Part shown: piece after piece, positions 21,996 to 24,713 of the stretch | How the letters are laid out: every line of letters begins with the position of its first letter | How positions within the stretch are numbered: the first letter of the stretch is position 1 | From: JAGMDK01 sp023128695 | GTDB taxonomy: Bacteria > Planctomycetota > Phycisphaerae > UBA1845 > Fen-1342 | DNA: 24,713 nucleotides | NCBI GenBank assembly: GCA_030628805.1 | Contig: DAOVQG010000029.1 | Span: forward strand, 1 to 24,713 | Direction of reading: 5' to 3' | The notes under the pieces: generated by a model | What the model was told of the DNA's origin: nothing | Seen by the model: only the letters and a program-made list of their open reading frames with translations | Databases searched by the model: none | Program-made: the position numbers and the translations under genes

Positions 21996-23198
21996 ATGCG
22001 AATTCTGGTCACCTGCGAATTGCCCACCGCCACGCTGGAGCAGTTGCGCTCGCTTGCTTCCGACGTCGGTTATCGCCCGGGCATCACGGCCCCGGAGCTG
22101 CGCAACAACGTGGCCGACGTGGGCGTGTTGATCGTCGGGAACACCCGCGTTTCTCCGGAGATCATCGACCACGCAGAGTCCTTGCAGGTGATCGTACGGG
22201 CCGGTCCCGGACCGGGCAATGTGGCCCTCGAGGAGGCTTCGGCGCAGGGCATCTTCATCACGCATTGTCCGGACATGCACGCCAGCGCGGTGGCCGAATT
22301 GACGTTCGGCCTGATCCTGGCCCTGGATCGGCGTATCGTGGAGAACACCCTGGCGCTCCGTGAGGGGCGCTGGAACCGGGCTGAATTCACCGATGCCCGC
22401 GGGCTGGCCGGACGGACGATTGGGATTCTCGGCTACGGCCCCGTCGGCCGGCTGGTGGCCCGGCGTGCCCTGGCGTTTGACATGCACGTGGTCGCCTGGT
22501 CGCCGCTCTCGCCCGCGACGACGCCGACCTCCGAGCCGGAGATCGAATTCTGCAATTGGCCGCGTGAGTTGGCTCGCCGGAGCGACATCGTCACGGTGCA
22601 CGCGAGCGCGGACGATGAGCTCGAAACGCTGATCGACGCGGAGTTCCTGCAAAGCATGCCGCCCGGAGCCTATCTGGTGCACGTCGGGCACCCTGGGGCG
22701 GCGGACGAGGCGGCGCTGGCCGAAGCTATCGAGGAGCGCAACTTGCGCGTCGCGCTCGATGTGTTCTCCTCGGCGCCCACGGGCGATCAGGCCCACTTCC
22801 GCTGCCAGCTCTGCAACCTGCCCGGCGTGATCGCGACCCAGCACATCGGCCCGTTGACGGAGCAGGCCCGCCGGGCCACGGCCGATGAGATCGTCCGCAT
22901 CGTCCGGGCCTATCTCGTCTCCGGGGAGGTGCTGAACTGCCTCAATCTGGCCGAGCACAGCCCCGCGACCTGGCAGCTCGTGCTGCGGATCCGCGACCAG
23001 GTCGGCGTGATGGCCTCGATTCTCGGCGCGGTTCGGGCCGACGGGATCAACGCCGAGGAAATCACCAGCCGCGTTTTCACCGGGGCCAAGGCCTCGTGTT
23101 GCACGATCGCTTTAGACGAGCGCCCGAGCACGGAGGCCCTGGACGCGATCCGGAGCCTGCCGGACGTGCTGCATCTGGAACTTCGGGCCGTGGTCTGA
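21996..23198 (+). CDS. SerA-like D-2-hydroxyacid dehydrogenase homologue lacking two catalytic residues
   Basis: 400 residues, start ATG 21996 with GAGGAG nine bases upstream (an in-frame ATG at 21987 abuts that site). The order is that of phosphoglycerate dehydrogenase: substrate-domain half, Rossmann domain with TIGILGYGPVGRLVARRALAF (GxGxxG intact), then a C-terminal ACT-like domain (~328-400). Relatives catalyse the first step of serine synthesis. However, the catalytic Arg of NxARGGxVDE is His232 (VHVGHPGAADE), and the Glu of DVFxxEP is Ala260 (DVFSSAP); only the catalytic His remains (His283 in TQHIGPLT). An ordinary dehydrogenase reaction is therefore doubtful. It may have another substrate or a regulatory NAD-sensing role. 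Transcribed alone. Confidence 0.8.
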   Translation: MRILVTCELPTATLEQLRSLASDVGYRPGITAPELRNNVADVGVLIVGNTRVSPEIIDHAESLQVIVRAGPGPGNVALEEASAQGIFITHCPDMHASAVAELTFGLILALDRRIVENTLALREGRWNRAEFTDARGLAGRTIGILGYGPVGRLVARRALAFDMHVVAWSPLSPATTPTSEPEIEFCNWPRELARRSDIVTVHASADDELETLIDAEFLQSMPPGAYLVHVGHPGAADEAALAEAIEERNLRVALDVFSSAPTGDQAHFRCQLCNLPGVIATQHIGPLTEQARRATADEIVRIVRAYLVSGEVLNCLNLAEHSPATWQLVLRIRDQVGVMASILGAVRADGINAEEITSRVFTGAKASCCTIALDERPSTEALDAIRSLPDVLHLELRAVV

Positions 23199-23204
23199 TA
23201 GGCT

Positions 23205-23350
23205 CTAGCAGTCCGCCGCAAAAGTCGGCGTCGGCTGGAAAATGTAGCGGCCGGGCTCCGTACCGGCCGTAGAACACAGGAAAATACTCGCCCAGAACAA
23301 CGGCCGGTACGGAACCCGGCCGCTACAGGACTTTTGCGGCTGATTGCTAG
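23205..23350. mobile_element. 146-bp MITE-like element with nested hairpins
   Basis: Imperfect inverted ends of 22 bp (ctagcagtccgccgcaaaag plus tc at 23205-23226 against 23329-23350, three mismatches) begin and end in CTAG like the element at 11462-11591. Inside is a second inverted repeat, tgtagcggccgggctccgta with ccggccgt against its partner, 27 of 28 pairs. No coding capacity. It lies 6 bp after the SerA-like stop and could act as its terminator. Confidence 0.7.
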
Positions 23351-23419
23351 GTGCGTGTGGTTTTCAGAAAACGGCCTCAACCCAGGACGGATAAGCCTGT
23401 ATAAGGACACGGACAGACG

Positions 23420-24544
23420 ATGTACAAGGCAAGCGTGAAGAGAAAGCCGAGACACCTCCTGCCGGCGGCCGTGTGTTTCCTGGTCGCCGCCGGGTTTGGC
23501 CCGACCGTTGCCCAGGACACGCCCGGCGGGCCTGAAGAATCGGTCGAGCCGCTCCGGGCCGAGTTACGGGCCGTCACGCCGCTCTACCCGCTGGAAGGTC
23601 CGTTGCGGCTGCGTTTCACGCTGGTCAACACGTCCGATGAACCGGTAAATATTCCGCTCGGCGAGCCCATCCGGGGTGCCGATGGCATCGTGCTTCCGCT
23701 GGAAGTAGCTCTCGGCACACCTGAAGCCCCCGTGCTGTCCGTGAGCTTTGACGACGAAGATAGGGTCGCGGTCCAACCTCTCACGTCGCCTGGGGAGCCC
23801 GCGAAGGGATCCCGCCGACTGCGGATCGCCCCGCATGGGTCCGTGGGGGCGGACCTCGACCTCCGCTTTTACCACCAAGCCGCCCGCTACCCCGGCGCTT
23901 ACCGAGTGGAATGGCGACCGCTCGCCGGGCGGCTCGGGACGGTCTCGACCCAATTCAAAGTGGAGCCGCGCAAAGACGCGATCCTGGTCACCGACTACGG
24001 CCGGATCACCTTCGTCCTGGAGTACGACCAGGCCCCGCGGAACTTGGCGAACTTCTTGGAACTCGTCCGCGAGGGCTTTTACGACAAGAAGACCTTCCAT
24101 CGGATCATCCCCGGATTCGTCATCCAGGGCGGGTGCCCGAAAGGCGACGGCACGGGCCTGCGTCCCGACGGCAAGCTGATCCCCGCCGAGTTCCATGACG
24201 CGCCCGTCGAGCTGGGCACACTGCTGATGGCCCGCAAGCCCAGCGACCCGAACTCCGCCAGTTGCCAGTTTTTCATCGCGTTGGCGCGTCTGGAGCAGTT
24301 GGACGGGCAGTTCACGGTGATCGGGCAAGCCGGTGATGAAGAGAGCCTGCGCGCGCTCCAGAAACTGGCCGGCGTAGAGACCGACCGCCGCGACCGGCCG
24401 GCCCCCCCCGTCAAGATCAATTCGATCAATCTGGTGCCGATCGAGGAGCCGCGGGTCCGGCATCTTGAAATCCGCGGCGCGCGGGCCTCCACGCCCGGAA
24501 CGTCAAAGAAGCCGAAGACCGCCGAGCAGAAATCCAAGCCCTAA
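23420..24544 (+). CDS. Secreted cyclophilin-type peptidyl-prolyl isomerase with N-terminal extension
   Basis: 374 residues. A basic N terminus and LLPAAVCFLVAAGFGPTVA form a signal peptide cleaved near AQD. Residues ~45-182 are an unrecognised beta-rich region (LRLRFTLVNTSDEPVNIPLG) of a type seen in envelope proteins. The cyclophilin domain spans ~186-340: ITFVLEYDQAPRNLANFLEL, the catalytic FHRIIPGFVIQGG (Arg228), and SASCQFFIAL (Gln283, Phe284) in place of the usual NGSQFFI. The last ~30 residues are a Lys-rich tail. Likely role: proline isomerisation during folding of exported proteins. No clear Shine-Dalgarno; TATAAG about 20 nt upstream may be a -10. Confidence 0.88.
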   Translation: MYKASVKRKPRHLLPAAVCFLVAAGFGPTVAQDTPGGPEESVEPLRAELRAVTPLYPLEGPLRLRFTLVNTSDEPVNIPLGEPIRGADGIVLPLEVALGTPEAPVLSVSFDDEDRVAVQPLTSPGEPAKGSRRLRIAPHGSVGADLDLRFYHQAARYPGAYRVEWRPLAGRLGTVSTQFKVEPRKDAILVTDYGRITFVLEYDQAPRNLANFLELVREGFYDKKTFHRIIPGFVIQGGCPKGDGTGLRPDGKLIPAEFHDAPVELGTLLMARKPSDPNSASCQFFIALARLEQLDGQFTVIGQAGDEESLRALQKLAGVETDRRDRPAPPVKINSINLVPIEEPRVRHLEIRGARASTPGTSKKPKTAEQKSKP

Positions 24545-24566
24545 CAGTCCGTGCTGGTCAGGAATG

Positions 24567-24713
24567 GCAGGGAGGGCGAAGCTCTCGCTGAGCCGCGGCA
24601 GGGAGGGCGAAGCTCCCGCTGAGCCGCGGCCCCCCTGGCTCGGCAGGAGCCTCGCCCTCCCGCTCGACGTGTGTGCCCCCCCGGCTCGGCAGGAGCCTCG
24701 CCCTCCCGCTCGA
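24567..24713. repeat. Palindromic array: two 31-bp units each way, running off the window
   Basis: Units starting ggcagggagggcgaagctc repeat at 24567-24597 and 24598-24628. The inverse form starting ggctcggcaggagcctcgcc follows at 24637-24667 and 24683-24713. Plus and inverted units can pair into a long hairpin just after the cyclophilin gene. The preceding taacagtccg resembles the ends of the MITE-like elements. Confidence 0.8.

Overview
The window looks like chromosomal DNA of a planctomycete, most likely from the Phycisphaerae side of the phylum. The evidence is GC-rich sequence, a giant secreted protein with LGACC and DCNxNGIPDECDI modules, an HU-like/DUF4469 protein, few long operons, and many short palindromic repeats between and inside genes. 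This assignment rests on recognised protein style, not on a marker gene.

Layout. 1-700: the 3' end of a TrkH-type K+ transporter gene, a strong hairpin, and a 5' remnant of a CMP-sialate synthetase-like gene. 695-3437: folC (minus) and aroB (plus), divergent. 3438-5647: a block that looks inserted, holding a small XRE regulator and a secreted PE_PGRS-like glycine-rich protein. It is bounded by two copies of a 126-128 bp palindromic element and by a 74-bp duplication of the aroB-end/next-gene-start junction. 5696-8492: two overlapping GT87/DUF2029-type membrane glycosyltransferase genes, the second carrying an in-frame palindromic insertion. 8533-8772: thirty copies of an 8-bp unit. 8810-10329 (minus): acpP-fabF, a fatty-acid synthesis pair. 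10600-11591: a broken dockerin-like gene, then a dense palindrome field and a 130-bp MITE-like element. 11588-18319 (minus): a 2243-residue secreted RHS/YD-repeat protein. 18857-21538 (minus): an HU-like/DUF4469 protein and an APC permease fused to a universal stress domain. 21996-24544 (plus): a SerA-like dehydrogenase homologue lacking two catalytic residues, and a secreted cyclophilin.

The most interesting signal is the population of small palindromic elements and what they have done. One family shows a compensatory base-pair change between its two copies. One element supplies the stop codon of the RHS gene. One sits in frame inside a glycosyltransferase and recurs between genes 13 kb away. 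One pair brackets a 2-kb gene block whose edges record a 74-bp target duplication. No transposase is encoded here, so they would have to be moved in trans or be relics. No CRISPR array, rRNA or tRNA gene was seen.
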